This document shows, piece by piece, positions 44,830-56,809 of a stretch of DNA of 64,000 nucleotides. The first letter of the stretch is position 1; each line of letters opens with the position of its first letter. Below the pieces are notes generated by a model that saw only the letters and a list, made by a program, of their open reading frames with translations, was not told where the DNA came from and did not search any database. The stretch is from NCBI GenBank assembly GCA_000711775.1, contig ARYC01000036.1, forward strand, positions 62,001 to 126,000. Reading direction: 5' to 3'. A program made the position numbers and the translations under genes. The stretch is from Oxytricha trifallax. Lineage: Eukaryota; Ciliophora; Spirotrichea; Sporadotrichida; Oxytrichidae.

Positions 44830-47800
44830 ATCTTAGCATATAGTATCATGGTTACAAAATTCAGATGGATCTTTCATAATATTTTTAATTAAAAAGCTAT
44901 CATTACATTATTTTCAGTATAGTTTTCTAATAAAATTTGACCAGTTTACTATATATTTTATTTTTCTAAATGTATAATATTCAATTTGAATATTATTACA
45001 AATTAATTAAATTAAGGAAGAATTTAAATAAGCGTGATATAGATAGCGAACTTTCCAATTATAGATCATTATGTTTGATTTATTGAGGAAAAAAGATATT
45101 ATTATCAAATATAAAAAATATAATCTTAAGATTATTTAATGCTAAAGAAATATATTAGAATTGAAAGGATAGCTTATGCTTTAAGATAAAATAAATTTAG
45201 AGTAAATAGAAATACATGTGCAAGTATCGAAATCAGCATTTCATAACTTTGTAAGCTTCTTTTTTCTCTAAAGTTAATTAATTTTCTTTAATTTCTAATC
45301 TTTTATCCCTATTTTGCTAATTCTGATGCTTGCATATCTGGGATATAAATTTTTTCTTTTTTTGTTACTCTTTCCCTTTCCAAGACATTCTATTATTTCT
45401 CTTACTCACCTGGTAAAATATAAATTTTATTTGCTAAACTACCCCTATCTTGGTCGTTATTTTATTCGATTTACATTTAGACCTCATTCAGAAAAACCCA
45501 TCACATAACATACTCGAGTTCTCGCGATTTTGTTGGAAAGTTGATTGCGTCTTTATATCCTTATTCACAGAAAGCCAAATATTAATAGTATTTTTATGTG
45601 TGGTTCTTCTTTATATAAATAATAATATAATGTAATAGAATAATTCTAATCTTAAAAAAAATTACGACAACTAATATCATATTTTATATTATAATTATTC
45701 ACCTTTAATTATATAATCTATAGTTTTCAAGTACAATTTTAACAGTAGCCAGCCTTTTTTTGTTAACTCAAGGAAGTTCTCATGTTTATATGGAATTTAT
45801 ATAACTTCTAATAGAATTTTTACAATTAATATTTAAAAGCATCATTTATAAATGTACTTCTTCTAGCTTAAAAGATTAATTGTTTTAAAAATAAATGATA
45901 TTATATTCTGTAGATTAACATTTTATTTTGTTTTAAACCTAATTATTTCAATTGTTAATCTCAGTATTTTTTATTAAGAAGCTTTTTGTTTGAAAAAAAC
46001 CCATTAATATACGCAATGAAAAATATAATAACCAAAATCAGTGTAAATTATTGCATAAACTGTGACTAATTGTGTAATATTTAATTGTATCAAAACTTTC
46101 AAAGGTAAGAAGTTAACCTATTGAATTATTTAAACGTTACGTTGATTTTTGTTTCGTTTTTTTTAAAAAAAAATAAAACTTCATCATCTCTAATATCATT
46201 AATAATGTTCTTAGATAAACTTTCAACCATATTTTGCGAGTTTGCTTATTAAACTTTTAAACTTTAGTTTTACAAATCAAACTCTTTATTTATTAGCAAA
46301 TCATTAGTTAACATAAACAGAAAGAAAAAGCTTCAATATATTTATTTCTTTGAAGCTTTTCGATACCTCCTGAATTTATCGAGAATAAAAATTTATAATA
46401 AATTAATTAGATATAAATATTAATATCATTATTAGATTTTACCTCGTATCTACTTAAAAATAATTAAAATAAATATAAGACAATTCAGAATAGCAGTGAA
46501 TTTTTCTATTATAGTAACTTATTTATCATTTTTATATTATAATTATTTATATTTTATTTTTAGGCTTATATAGCGTTGGCATGAATAATAGGGAGCATAA
46601 TTAATATTTTCAAATTAGGGAAACCTCTAAAGCAAGGGTATTTTAATAAAAGATAAAAATTTAATAATAAATCTATAATAAATAATAATCAGTATTAATT
46701 ATTACCAATATATGTATTATAAATAAGGGCCATAAATTAATAAAGATTGCATTATATTTTTTAGAAGCATCTATCTACCCTATTTTTTTGAAATTCCCTA
46801 TTAAATTGTACCTTAAAGTTGATAATGCTAAATAAATTTAACAAACGACAAAATGAGTAGAAGTTCTATATATGTTTTTTTAATTTTTCAATATTTGCAT
46901 CCAAAATTTGAATTGAGGAAAATAAAGTCATATTTATTGTTTTCTCGTAAGACAGCATATATTAGTCACAATTAAAGTTAATATTGGCTAAATAAAATTT
47001 AACGAAATAAAAAAGAATAGGATTGAATAATTTTATCTCTGATATATAAAAACTGATTAAATCAATTTAAGATTATTTTGTAATAGATTACAAGAAATAA
47101 AAGTAAAAAAGAAAAAGTACGACTAAGGGATCTCTAAAATCCTTATTTTTAAATTATTATTAAATGTCAATATTAATAATTATTTCAGCAAAATTCCCCT
47201 AAGATTTCATTAAATAAAAAGGTTTATATGTTTTATCGAAGAACTCTAAATTCACAGATTGTAGAGAATCGAGAGAAGAGAAATTTCTGCTAGGTTACCT
47301 GATTTATGCTGAATCAAATTACTGTAAAAATCGAATTATAAGATTTCAAATTTTTAAGACCTCAGTGACCGAAAAATTTCCCAGACCACTAATGTTTCAG
47401 AATCCATGTATGATCCCTTAACTTTTGTTCTTGATTAATGAAAAATTAACCTATTAAGGAATTTTAATAATTAAAATATTAAATATTCAGTCAAATACCT
47501 CTAAGTTCATCGTATAATTAATTCAGCAGGTTATTTACTTATACTCATCACTGCGAGCCTTCAGTAGTTACAATATATATGATTTTTTTAGACCAATTTT
47601 AAAGAATCAAATTATTAATTTAACAAATAATTTTTAATTTAATACAGAATTCTATTTTTTTAACATTACTATATTTTTCCTCACGAGACTTTCATAAATT
47701 TTTTCATCAGCTCTATAACTCCTTAGTCCATGTCTTCCTGTTCCTTGCTGGAAGCTCTGTCTTTCGCCATGTCTGAGACAAAGTAATGCTAGATATTAAA

Positions 47801-49600
47801 ATATAAATATATAAGAATTAAATTTGCAAAAAATTGTCAAATACACTGCTATTCATTTTTTATCTTAAAGCTTAATTTTAACTTAATTTATAATTTAATA
47901 AATCGATTTCTCTTTAATTTAAATATTTTTCTTAACGATAAAATAACCTCTTGAAGTCATCAACTGTTTTATCTTAATCACAAACCATATAAACCAACTT
48001 ATACAAATTATTTTTAATCAACTTTATGTCAAAGCATTATTCCTTAAATTAGGATAGAATTCCTAGATAAATTCTTAAAAATATAAGCTAAGGCCCTATG
48101 ACTTTATGAAAATTTTTCTCAAAATTTTTTAGCAATTTAAAATCATATGAATTACCAAGTTTGCAAGTTATAATTCATAAAGGACTTTAAATATACAAAT
48201 TACTGGTGTTTCAATACCATTATCATAGCATTCTTCTATTTTAGCTAAAAAAATAAATATTGCTGATTTTAATCAACCGTATTTTTTAATTTTATTATTG
48301 AGTATATTTTAAAATATTCATATAAAAATATGATATTTCCTTAATTAGTATGTAATTTAAAAATTTAAAATAACCAAACTTGAACTTTTTCTTAAGTAAA
48401 AATTACAACATAAAATGAATTATAAATTAGCAAAAATCAATAACAATACATGTTAACTCTACATTTAAATTTCTTGTATTCTATTATATTATGATCAGGT
48501 GAGGTAGCTCTATTGAAATAATAAAAAATCATTTATTAAAAAATTATGATTTGTAATTTTGGATTTTTTTATATTTTTAGTTTATATAATGATAATGCAG
48601 TTTTATTTGATTTCATGAGGCCATTACTCCAGGAAGTGATTTATAAAGGATGTTAAAAAAAAGAGGTAATAATGCTATGTAAAAAGACAAACCTTCCACT
48701 TATGAATGAGGAATTAATTTTCACGAATTCGAGAAAACACAATAGCAATTATGCTAAGTAATTCAATAATAATTTTTGTCACAGATTTAATTTACATATC
48801 TTAGTAATGAAGCTTAGTAATAATAAACTGTCTTCTCTCAATAGTAAAGTCTTTATCTTACTATTTTTATCTAAGTTATAACATTAAATCTTTCATTTTC
48901 TTTTGTTAATAATAGGGTATTGCTATTGTTTAAGATAGTTTTGAAAATGCTTAAATTTTAGCTAAACTAGTCAAAAATCTTCAAATTTACAACAATGAGA
49001 AAATTAATTAGATTAATATCTGAGGATATATTTTTGCTTATCTATTTAAATAGATCATTATATATCTGAAAATCAATTATTTAGAATTTCCAGTGAAGTA
49101 TCTATTTTTATACAATCATTATTTAAACTGTCTATTGTTTTTTATTTGTTATAAATTATTTACTAATTATTAAAATATTCCTATATAGTATTTATAAACA
49201 TCCTTTAAATTAGTAAATGAGCCTGTTTACTACTTTGTAACTCTCTAAAGGTCTTTATTACGGTTATTTTGAATGTTCTAAAAGATACTACTTGAAACAT
49301 TCTCATTTTTAAAATAACATTCAATTACTTTATGAAATAAATATATCTGTAGATTTTAATTATTGCTATAGAGAATCTTTGAGTGTACATTTTTATTAGT
49401 TATAGGCGTTTTTGAAGTTGTTACTGCTGCATATTTATATATACGGATCCTAAAATTCAACATTTATTAATAATAAATATATTAAGAAATTATTTATTCG
49501 TTGTAAAATTTATATAATCAATATGTTTTTTATTTAAACTATTAATATAACAATTTATCATAATGCACTTAAAATATAACTCACTTCAATATATTGCATT
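44830..49600. other. AT-rich DNA, nothing assigned
   Basis: Long AT-rich stretch. A possible short palindrome at 46328-46362 (AAGCTTCAATAT...TTGAAGCTT) and small GC-richer patches near 47250-47400 and 47700-47790 do not give a supportable gene. Confidence 0.3.
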
Positions 49601-49678
49601 AATTCTCTCTAATCTCAGCCGGTTACCTACACTTGTGTCCTTTTCTTATATTATTTTTCTGTGCAAATATTTTCTAGT

Positions 49679-50580
49679 TCAAACGATCAAGTGCAATTGT
49701 TTGAAAAAATCGTAAATCTTTGTAGGTTTCTGAGAATGCCCTTGTTCAGCATCAAATATGACTGATTTTGCTTTGTGAAATTGGAAGATGTCCTTTACAT
49801 CACCTTTTTTAGCTATCAAGAAAGATTCGTTATAGTAAGAAGTGTATTTGCCCCATCCTGGATATAGAGCTCCATTCTTTGTCAACTTTATCCGTTCACC
49901 TTGATCAACTTCCTGGTAACCATGAATCTTAACGAATTTTTTATCTAACTCTTTCTTCTAATTTACTATCCAAAGAATTATGATGCCTCTCTCCTGTATC
50001 AAGTGCATGGGAAGTGAAAGAATTTACTTATCAGTTAGTGTTGGATAGGGCAACTCTTGCTTTAACTTCCATTGGGATCAATAATCACAATTTCATAAAG
50101 TTTGCCATTCGCTTTCATACAGTCTTCCGCTATCTACTGCCACATTTATATTTCTAGCACATCCCTCTCATAGATTACTGGCTTCGTTAGATTTTTATAA
50201 ATTAGTTTTTCGAGTCTTTGTCAAACAATATATACTTCTTCACCCGCTGGTATTCTGTATGTAACTATTGCTGGACCTTTGAAGTTGAACATCTATTCAT
50301 CAGTCTATTTCCTTTTCTTGAGCATAGTTTCGTGGTGATGGTTATCTTTGCATTTAAGTTGGTGCCTCTAACAATTGTAGCTTTTGTCAAATTGTTTTTT
50401 GCAATATAAGCAGATTTTCTTAAGCTCAAGTTCAAGTGATCTGCTCTATTTGTTCTCCTCTTTGTGATTGAGACTGATGTGAGTTCTAATTGAAGTGCAC
50501 CCATCATATTCTTTCTAACAGTATGGGCAAGGAATTTTAACAATTGTGTTAATTATTTCATACTCGTGCCTCTTTCCCAT
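49679..50580 (-). pseudogene. Zinc-finger protein of element C (no kinase seen)
   Basis: ATG at 50580 (MGKRHEYEII) to TGA 49679-49681; 902 nt, so one indel. The N-terminal half has two fingers: CPYCQKEYDGCTSIRTHISL (C2H2) and CLYCKKQFDKSYNCQRHQLK followed by Cys (C2HC). An in-frame TGA at 50221-50223 follows EEVYIV, and the frame resumes with QRLEKLIYKNLTKPVIYERD. It shifts near 50005 and continues ERGIIILWIVNQKKELDKKF to FDAEQGHSQKPTKIYDFFKQ. It occupies the place of the TBE 57-kD gene but lacks HRDLKPEN and other kinase motifs; its C-terminal domain is unidentified. Confidence 0.72.
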
Positions 50581-50589
50581 TCTATATTT

Positions 50590-51610
50590 CTTATTGATTA
50601 TATTAAAAATTTCTTAGAATTTATGAACTACAAAAATTGTTAATTCAAATATTCAAAATAAAATGAACAAATTTTTTTATGAAAGGGAAAAATGAGCAAA
50701 AAGTTATAGAAATGTTAATTGCTTGATTTTCTTTAATTATAAATAGTACCTGATACAAAGGCTTTGCCTCAAATGTCTACCATTTATTTTGTTATTATAA
50801 TTTATAATAAAAAAAGACAATTGATTTTAACTATAATAATAATATAATTATTAGCATTGTTATGGTGCTCCTTCCTATCAAACTTTACTATTCTTTTGTA
50901 AAGTGCAATGTTATTAAGTGTGTTTTCGTCTCTCTAATTTTGAGCTTTTAATAAAAGTTTAAATTATTACGACATTCAATTCAACAACCTGAAACATTTC
51001 TCAGCTCTTCATTTAATTAAATGAGAAATTTACAAATATAAATTATGCTCAAATTTATAATATTACAGCCATTCATAACTAATAATTTAATATTAAATAA
51101 CTAAATTAGATATTTATTATAATTTGTCAATAAATAAACTTAGTTCTAGTTCTTTGCTATGCGCACTCTGAAAAGCATATTCACTTGGATTAATAAAGAT
51201 TAGGAACTCAAATTACTAATTAAAACCTAATTAATTGCTAAAGAATAAACCAGAATGTTTCAAATAAAAATAATTTCTAGTTTTTGAGTGGTAATTGGAA
51301 ACTGAGTATAATTATTTTTAAAAAATCTAAATAGATTATTTTAATTAAAAAGCTCTCTCAATCTAGTGTTGATGGTAAGTGCTTCTAGAAGGGGACTAAT
51401 AAATTCTATTTAAATAATGCACTATATACACCACCTCAATTTAATTCTTTAAACTATAGTTTTAGAATTATGAAAAGTTTAAATCTGCTCGGTAGATAGA
51501 CTCGGGTTACAGTGTGAATAATTGCTGATATCAATGATTAAAATTAAGGATTCTAATTATCAGGCCAGAATTTCTTAAGCTTTTAATTTTTAAATAATAA
51601 CAATATTTTA
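50590..51610. other. Spacer between divergent genes of element C
   Basis: About 1 kb of AT-rich DNA between divergent genes; probably holds both promoters, though no specific motif is clear. Confidence 0.35.
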
Positions 51611-51619
51611 TTTAGATAG

Positions 51620-52378
51620 ATGTAGAGAGAAAACGTGAGTGTCCACGATGCTCGTGATTTACAACAAAAGTTCAGATCAAAATCAGATCTTATAATATAT
51701 TTGAAATACAGCTGTAAGCTACAATGAAATTAAATAATGAATAGGGGGCTACTTTCTACCTGCAGACAACCATGTTACTCTTATATTCTTGAAGTATTTC
51801 CTGACAGGAGACAAGAGCTTGATGAAAGCTGCTGATGTCATGGTCTTTAATGTTCCCTATTATGAGGAGCTCTCTGTCCAAAAAGCGTTTGCTCAAGTTA
51901 AGGATGATGAAGAAATTATTAAATTCATGAATTTCTACTCTGATTATTAATTGGTGACTGATAGAAAGTACTTCTATGGGATTCTTGGTACCCTATGGCC
52001 AGGCTATGCAACTGCAATCATAAAAAATGCTCACAGGGTAAGAAAAGCTAGCGATGCATAGGAAGAAATCAAAGAGAAAATAATTATCAGAAATGATATA
52101 TTTTTAAAGCTAGCTGAAGAACCATTCTATTCAAGGAACCATTGAAATTAATTATTAATAATATAGAAACTAAGGGCAAGGCTCTTTCAATGTTAAAGAA
52201 TTGGTCAAAACAAAGAGGCAAGAAACAAAAACGAAAGTACCACGAAATAACCTAAAGCTTTGCAGAATTCAAAGCCAAAGTAGAAGACTATGCTCCTGCA
52301 TCCTAGGCACCAATCAATATTGAAATTGAAAATGAAATAAGATCTAAGAGACAGCCCGGTGATATAGAGATGGAATGA
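51620..52378 (+). CDS. 22-kD-like protein of element C, two introns
   Basis: ATG 51620 (MQRENVSVHDARDLQQKFRS) to TGA 52376-52378. Exons 51620-51713, 51745-52134 and 52167-52378 give about 231 residues. Homology to TBE 22-kD: QKFRSKSDLIIYLKYS / SRFRSKEDLYRYLTLH, WGYFLP / VGLFLP, FLKYFL / FLKAIL, YFYGILGTLWPGYATAIIKN / FFFGALGTIKEDYLREIIEE, and a basic tail (KNWSKQRGKKQKRKYHE). Intron 1 is at the same site as in TBE A/B. Intron 2 is also at the same site but begins GG rather than GT, probably a mutation, so splicing may fail and translation would stop at TGA 52142-52144. Confidence 0.78.
51714..51744 (+). other. Intron 1 of element C 22-kD-like gene (31 nt)
   Basis: GTAAGCTACA...TGAATAG. Joins AGC-T to GG-GGC (SWG), exactly where TBE A/B join LHVG. 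Confidence 0.8.
52135..52166 (+). other. Intron 2 of element C 22-kD-like gene, mutated 5' site
   Basis: 32 nt, GGAACC...AATATAG. The position corresponds to the 26-nt intron 2 of TBE A/B, but the expected GT is GG. The stretch contains an in-frame TGA. Confidence 0.6.
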
Positions 52379-52413
52379 ATTAAATAAATTATTAATAAAT
52401 AAATACATTTTAT

Positions 52414-53462
52414 TCAATTCAAGTTACTTTGATTTATATTAGTATAAATTTTAGAAATATATCTTTGCACAATCTTTTAAATTGTTATTTTTGGAACTGA
52501 TTCTATCGAGCTCTTGATGGTATTTTAGTGTTATCTGAAGTTTATGTTGAAGTCATTATCTAAGACTTTCTTCCTGTAGTTGTTCTTAATCTATGCAAAC
52601 ACTTCTTCGATGCAGTTGAATTCCGCTGAGTATGGGGCGCTGAAAAGACAAAGCCAGCCCATGGTCTATATTTTATCCAGGACTTGTTTATTGTGATGGG
52701 CCTTAAGTTGTCCCAAAATATTAGGACTCTCTAATTTTTTAGGCGAATATTCAGGTAGTCTAGAAAAACAAGCACATCTACAGATGTTATTGATTTCTTT
52801 ACAATAATATAGCACTCCAAACCTCTATCCGCGCTAACCCCTACAATGGCTGCTTAAGCACACATAGTAATACCTTCCTTTCTTGCTAATTAATTTTAAA
52901 CTAAGTGAGCCCATGCTCTGCTAGTAATTTAATAGGGTTTGAAAACTACCTCATCTACATAGATGACTTTTCTTTCGTTTTCAAAGGCACCTAATAGTTT
53001 GTTGATTCGTGACCATCTAAGTTCTTTAATCTCTATTATTTTTCAGGATGACAATCTATACATTGAAAGAATTTGCTTGAATTTAATTTTAGAAGTTTTG
53101 TAATGGTTATAGAGGAAGGTTAGAGTTATCCTTAGATTTGGATATTTTCTATGAAAAAATGCACCTAGCTTAGATAGAGTATATCTTCCATTTTCGAGAG
53201 TGGAATCGCTTAGCAAGAAGTTTAGTTGTTCATCTGTCAGGCAAGAGAGTTATGGTATTCCTCTCTTACATTTATCTTCTAAAGGATCAATATAAGTTAG
53301 GCAGTACTTCCTCACTTTTGACATCGACATCTTCAAAATCTTGGTTATCTCTTTCAACGTGCAATATACTTTGCTGCTTTCTGTAGGGTGCTTCGTCCCA
53401 TACCTTAACAAACTAACATAGTTTATTTAAGATTGTTTTCTTGCTTAGTTTTCATTCTACAT
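52414..53462 (-). pseudogene. DD34E transposase of element C
   Basis: ATG 53462 (MQNENQARKQSQINYVSLLR) to TGA 52414-52416, about 349 codons, close to the TBE 42-kD length. An N-terminal helix-turn-helix-like part (YCTLKEITKILKMSMSKVRK) precedes IYVDEVVF (first Asp), LIFWDN-LKAHH (second Asp) and PYSAEFNCIEEVF (Glu), with 34 residues between the last two. Defects: TGA at 53043-53045 (YRLSS-TGA-KIIEIKEL) and a one-base deletion inside WDN/LKAHH near 52710. It is convergent with the 22-kD-like gene, as in TBE. Confidence 0.85.
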
Positions 53463-53469
53463 GATAGAT

Positions 53470-54400
53470 AAGTTTGTATATATTTGAAATTTACATTTTA
53501 CTAATTGATTTATTTAAACATATTTTGAATAATAAAAAATACTTATAAATTGCTATTTTTTTATTTAAATTAAATAAAGATAAGTTAATTATTTATTTGA
53601 ATTATATATTATAATATTTAATTTATTCTTAAATTAAGTCAAATTGTATCAATATAAAGATTAAATAGCGATTGATTAATTATAAATGTGGAGATTTAAA
53701 TAAATTATTTTCAATAAAATCTTAAAACACTCTTCTTAAACTTACAACTGTTTTATTCCCAAACAGTATTTATAAACAATAAAACAATTATTATCAATAA
53801 GAATTTAAATTACAAAATATTTCTGAATTTTCTTTTTATAAAAATCAAAGCTTTAACCATTTTGAACAGAAAAGATTTATAAATGTTATCCCTCAAAGTT
53901 TAAGAACGTAAGATAGAATAAAAGCTTGTATAAAATAGAGACGATTTCTAATTAATTCACACACAATAGAAGGAATAATTATGAAACAATGAAACTTTTA
54001 GGAAACGACTATCAACCTTCGTTTGAAACAATAAACAAAAATATATATATATATATATATATCAATTTAAATATATAATATTAATTGTTTTAAGATAAAA
54101 GCAAATACTATTTGCACTTTAAACTGAATGTCCGATCTTATATTCTCTAAAGAAAAAATTTATATAAAATAAAAAGTAAAGTAAAGAAAATAAAATAAAG
54201 AAAGAAAAGAAAAAAATATAAGATGATTTCCAAGAAGAAAAGTAAGAATAATATAAGTAGCTTTTTATGACTTCTGGTTCCTAAATAAATGACTTTGTTC
54301 TTTGTAAAATATATTTATATATTTATAAAATCAAGTTATTTCTTAAATAAAATGAAATTTATTAAAAAATTATATCAATTTATTATAATAAAATAAGAGC
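53470..54400. other. AT-rich DNA with an (AT)n microsatellite
   Basis: No gene seen. Expected to contain the right end of element C, but no inverted repeat or telomeric tip was recognised. Confidence 0.35.
54040..54062 (+). repeat. (AT)n microsatellite
   Basis: About eleven consecutive AT units. Confidence 0.95.
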
Positions 54401-54419
54401 AATTTTGAAAGATTTATGC

Positions 54420-55270
54420 TTTAGAAAACAAGACTCTTGAGATTATTTAATTGAGCCATTAAAATCATAAAAAAACATTTATCTTCCTCGATGCATTTAT
54501 TCATAATATTTTGTATAGGCATAAATACTGGGAAGCTTAATGGGAGTATCTTTTCATTCTAGGGTAATTAGTGAGAAATAGAATTCTATGAATAAAAATT
54601 GTATTCTTCCAACTTTTGATAATATGCTCTAATCACAAGATTAAATCAAAAGGGACAAAGTCTAGAAGAAAATTATCTGAGTTGAAACTCGACGACTTAC
54701 AATCTAGAGATTGGCATGCCTTGGGTAGAGGCTAACAAGGGAGACTAGAGAAAACTAAATACATTGATGAAAAGATTTTTAAGTCATTCATAACAAACTT
54801 AATCATGGGCCCTTCCATACACAACTGTCAACAGAGCAAGCATGGAATTACTTATAAAATATTTATAGCAATAGTTGCCATAAGTGAAAATATAGGTTAT
54901 AGTGTCACATGATTAAATCCTAATATATAAAAGCTATTGAATATGTTGACAAGCGTGAGAACTTAAAAGTGAGCAACTCCTGTCATTGAGTGATTATTTT
55001 CTTGGACAATTTGCGTATCCATCACGCTTGGTCCGTATTGAATCATATTAGTGCCTATAGTTGAAAGTCAATATTAAATGCTTCCATTAGATCATAGTAC
55101 AACTGTACTTTGGAAATTTTTTTTGAAAAATCACAATAAGGCATAGCTGGTGAATTAAGTCTTTTGGTATAAATTGGTGTAGAATGTTGGATTCATAAAT
55201 AATGCGATAGAAAGTGTCGCTAAACAAATCAATTAGACATAATTAAAGAGGCTTTTTAAGACAAATGAAA
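54420..55270 (+). pseudogene. Decayed mariner/IS630-type transposase
   Basis: The plus strand reads QQSKHGITYKIFIAIVAISE, typical of the strand before the second Asp, then VIIFLDNLRIHHAWSVLNHI (second Asp in DNLRIHH, compare WDNLKAHH in element C), then SIRSQYNCTLEIFFEKSQ, which aligns with SAEFNCIEEVFAQIK around the catalytic Glu. The frame changes and contains TGAs (near 54920 and in AYS-TGA-KSIL). The N-terminal part is not resolved. It is a separate, older transposon from element C, in the opposite orientation. Confidence 0.6.
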
Positions 55271-55289
55271 GATTATTTTAGATGTAATA

Positions 55290-56066
55290 ATAAGTAACCA
55301 TGATAATATTTAATTAAATTATAAATTTGTTCAATAATTTTCTTGTCACTTTTAAGGTGCTTAGGCTCAACATCTCTGACAACCTCGTTTCCTCCATCAT
55401 GCAATTCTTCCCTTAAGAAATTTTTTTTTTAATTTTCCGAAGGTCTGCCATTAATAATTATATTTCTTTGCACTCATGAGCTTTAGACTTAGATTTAGTT
55501 TAATTAGTTTCAGTGCTATATCCTTAATCAATAAAATAAATTAAGTTATCATACATGTAACTTACTTGAAAAGAAATATTCAATATCAAGCTTCTAAAAT
55601 ATGTCTTTCCATTCATAAATTAATCTTCTTGTCCTCTTCAGTCTCTAAACGCTCCTAATCTTATTCGCATGTTGACCAATAAAATTTTGCAATGGTGGGC
55701 CAAGAACACTTTTCATGTACTTTTAGACAGAAAGATTTTCTAATGGTTTTAATAGTTCATGAATCTTATCTTTGTGAGTATTCCTTAATCTAATTAAAAT
55801 TATCATTCCCAAGAGCTCCTCATATTAGTACATTTAGAATAACTAAACATGAGAACTCTTGAGTTGATTTTCTCTCAGCAAGAAATTCTTTCACAGGTCT
55901 CATTAGTATTTAGTTATCAGGTGGGAGGTAATACCCTTCTAAAAGAACATTGATAAAATAACTATCATGTCTCAGAAAGTAATCCAATCTTTCATTGACT
56001 TGAACTTTTGTTCGAGCTCTCTGATGTCATATGCTCCACTTGGTTGCTCTCCATATTCGATTAGAC
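55290..56066 (-). pseudogene. Interrupted gene, possible TFIIS/Iws1 N-terminal-type domain
   Basis: The minus strand reads GLIEYGEQPSGAYDIRELEQ from 56066, then RHDSYFINVLLEGYYLPPDN and MRPVKEFLAERKSTQEFSCL. After a shift near 55830 it reads KIHELLKPLENLSVQKYMKS followed by LQNFIGQHANKIRSVQRLKR and RLIYEWKDIF. The LLKPLENLSV...I...RLIYEWK pattern resembles the helical LW domain of TFIIS/Iws1 (LL..L..L...EWK), a tentative match. A GTAAGT...GATTAAG stretch of 43 nt follows (55515-55557, minus strand) and looks like an intron; the next exon carries EELHDGGNEVVRDVEPKHLK. A run of ten A's and other shifts indicate decay. It may be a host-gene copy stranded in the germline. Confidence 0.42.
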
Positions 56067-56069
56067 CTA

Positions 56070-56800
56070 AATAATTGTATTATTAACAATTTGATAAATA
56101 TTTTGGATTATAAATAATACATTACAGCGAAGTCTTTGTTTATTAAGCTAAATTCAATAAATTATAGTAAAATTTATATTAATCAGAATTAAAAAATCAA
56201 ATTAATTAAAATAATTGTGTTTATCTTAATTAGTATGATAAACTTTAGCTTAATTAAATCATAGAAAATGAAATAAATATATTTTTCTATCGGTAATAGA
56301 TTTACTTAAAATTATTTACAATTATTAACAATTATAATAATATAATTACTACCAGAACTTCTATTATAATAAAAATTTATTATAATATTAATTTATTTAT
56401 ATTGATCGATTAACACAAAAACTAAGTTTAGTATTTTAGTTGTGACAATTCTGCTTAAAATGTTTGTGGTGTATTTGAATTAATGCAAACTATTATTCAA
56501 TAATTACACTTTCATAAATTAAATAAAAATTTTACCATCTTGATTTAACTTTTATATCTTAAGATTTGTTTAATAATTTTTATATCATTTTCATTTATAT
56601 AATATTTAATAACTAAATGTCTTAATATTATATGAAAATGGTTTGCTTCTCAATTTTATATTACCATCATATTATTAGTTTTAAGTATTTTTATTCTTGA
56701 CAATCACTAAATATATGGTGTTAATGAGTCGCAGTTTAAATTTAAAAAATTTACTATATTTATCAAAATATATAATATATTAAATGTTATCTTAATTGTG
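56070..56800. other. AT-rich DNA, nothing assigned
   Basis: No gene or shared repeat seen. Confidence 0.35.
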
Positions 56801-56809
56801 TGGTTGAGA

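Larger units (their letters stand above)
49679..53462 (+). mobile_element. Divergent TBE-like element C (coding core)
   Basis: Three genes in the same order and orientation as TBE: zinc-finger gene (minus), 22-kD-like gene (plus), DD34E transposase (minus), with the last two convergent and only 35 bp apart. Protein similarity to TBE A/B is clear but distant. All three are damaged: an in-frame TGA and a frameshift in genes 1 and 3, and a mutated 5' splice site in gene 2. I could not find telomeric tips or inverted repeats at either side, so the outer borders are unknown. Interpretation: an old element from a separate TBE-like lineage. Confidence 0.78.

Noticed and set aside
45314-45635. Hydrophobic plus-strand ORFs
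   Set aside because: Short, Phe/Leu/Ile-rich translations expected from T-rich DNA; no supporting homology or motif.
46328-46362. Short hairpin AAGCTTCAATAT...TTGAAGCTT as a terminator or MITE
   Set aside because: Too short, no second copy, and no adjacent gene.
50218-50543. ORFs on both strands across the finger region of element C
   Set aside because: They overlap the C2H2/C2HC fingers in wrong frames and carry no motif of their own.
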